Source of the DNA: CAMPJM01 sp964440915 | GTDB taxonomy: Bacteria; Bacteroidota; Bacteroidia; Cytophagales; Cyclobacteriaceae | Direction: 5' to 3' | DNA length: 22,379 nt | Assembly: GCA_964440915.1 (NCBI GenBank) | Contig: CAYTTV010000052.1 | Coordinates: forward strand, 1-22,379 | Shown: positions 22,182 through 22,379 of the stretch, in pieces | How the letters are laid out: each line of letters begins with the position of its first letter | How positions within the stretch are numbered: position 1 is the stretch's first letter | Made by a program: the position numbers and the translations under genes | The notes under the pieces: generated by a model | Database searches by the model: none | Told to the model about the DNA's origin: nothing | What the model saw: the letters and a program-made list of their open reading frames with translations, nothing else

Positions 22182-22379
22182 AATAATAATTTATAGTTCA
22201 TTTTTAAAATCCTGTTTTACGGAAAGGGCCAAGACGCAAAAGGTTGCATTGGAATAAATTCAAATGCTAGCTAAATCGTTCGTAGCGATGCCACTACCTC
22301 GCTAACCGATGTATTTTAGTACTTTCTTCCGTAACATTTGCTGAAAAATTTGGTGACTATTGACAACTGCCCTTTTCCT

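Noticed and set aside
1..22379. CRISPR arrays, tRNA or rRNA genes, insertion sequences, prophage or toxin-antitoxin genes
   Set aside because: I looked for regularly spaced repeats, cloverleaf-like segments and transposase, integrase or toxin motifs and saw none.

Overview
The window looks like a chromosomal segment of a Bacteroidota bacterium, probably a marine or soil Cytophagales-type organism. The reasons are direct. Starts are preceded by A/T-rich leaders without Shine-Dalgarno motifs (for example before argC, argJ and the 285-aa membrane protein). Several upstream regions carry the Bacteroidota promoter pattern TTTG-N20-TAnnTTTG. The gene families (GH127, signal-peptide GH51, FeoB-associated Cys-rich protein, zinc-motif-less ROK kinase) are typical of the phylum. 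Assignment below phylum is inference.

Layout. (1) 1-159 is the C-terminal end of a copper-type P1B ATPase. (2) After a 398-bp gap with a promoter and long leader come argD-argC-argJ (558-4025), spaced by 7-8 nt: three steps of arginine biosynthesis by the acetylated route. (3) 4210-5922 is a two-gene unit, a NagD-type HAD phosphatase followed 3 nt later by a PfkB sugar kinase. (4) 6067-7318 is a pair of membrane proteins (TIGR02587 and TIGR02588 types) of unknown function. (5) Convergent to it, on the minus strand, is a large FAD/4Fe-4S/Cys-rich dehydrogenase (7330-10275; D-2-hydroxyglutarate or D-lactate dehydrogenase type) and a stand-alone receiver-domain protein (10465-10848). (6) 11065-13572 is the ferrous iron uptake operon feoA-feoB-FeoB-associated Cys-rich protein, with a clear promoter, an overlapping inverted repeat and a strong terminator. 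(7) 13650-14329 minus holds a 42-aa single-helix membrane protein and a 107-aa secreted hypothetical protein. (8) 14587-15435 is a ROK sugar kinase. (9) 15502-22181, all minus strand, holds three exported arabinofuranose-active glycoside hydrolases: GH127, a short GH51 and a long GH51.

How the genes may work together. The three hydrolases form an L-arabinan/arabinose side-chain releasing module: GH51 enzymes attack alpha-L-arabinofuranosides and GH127 attacks beta-L-arabinofuranosides. No SusC/SusD pair, arabinose isomerase, ribulokinase or transporter is visible, so the window shows at most part of a utilisation locus. The ROK kinase may serve hexose metabolism nearby, but this is not shown. 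The feo operon, the arg operon and the copper ATPase are housekeeping metal and amino-acid functions.

I did not find a convincing undescribed multi-gene system. The items most worth a second look are the 21-bp direct repeats overlapping the promoter of the short GH51 gene, ACGT-centred palindromes upstream of both that gene and the ROK kinase, the inverted repeat on the feo promoter, the uncharacterised TIGR02587/02588 pair, the 42-aa membrane protein, and the hairpin-rich 478-bp gap between the GH127 and short GH51 genes.
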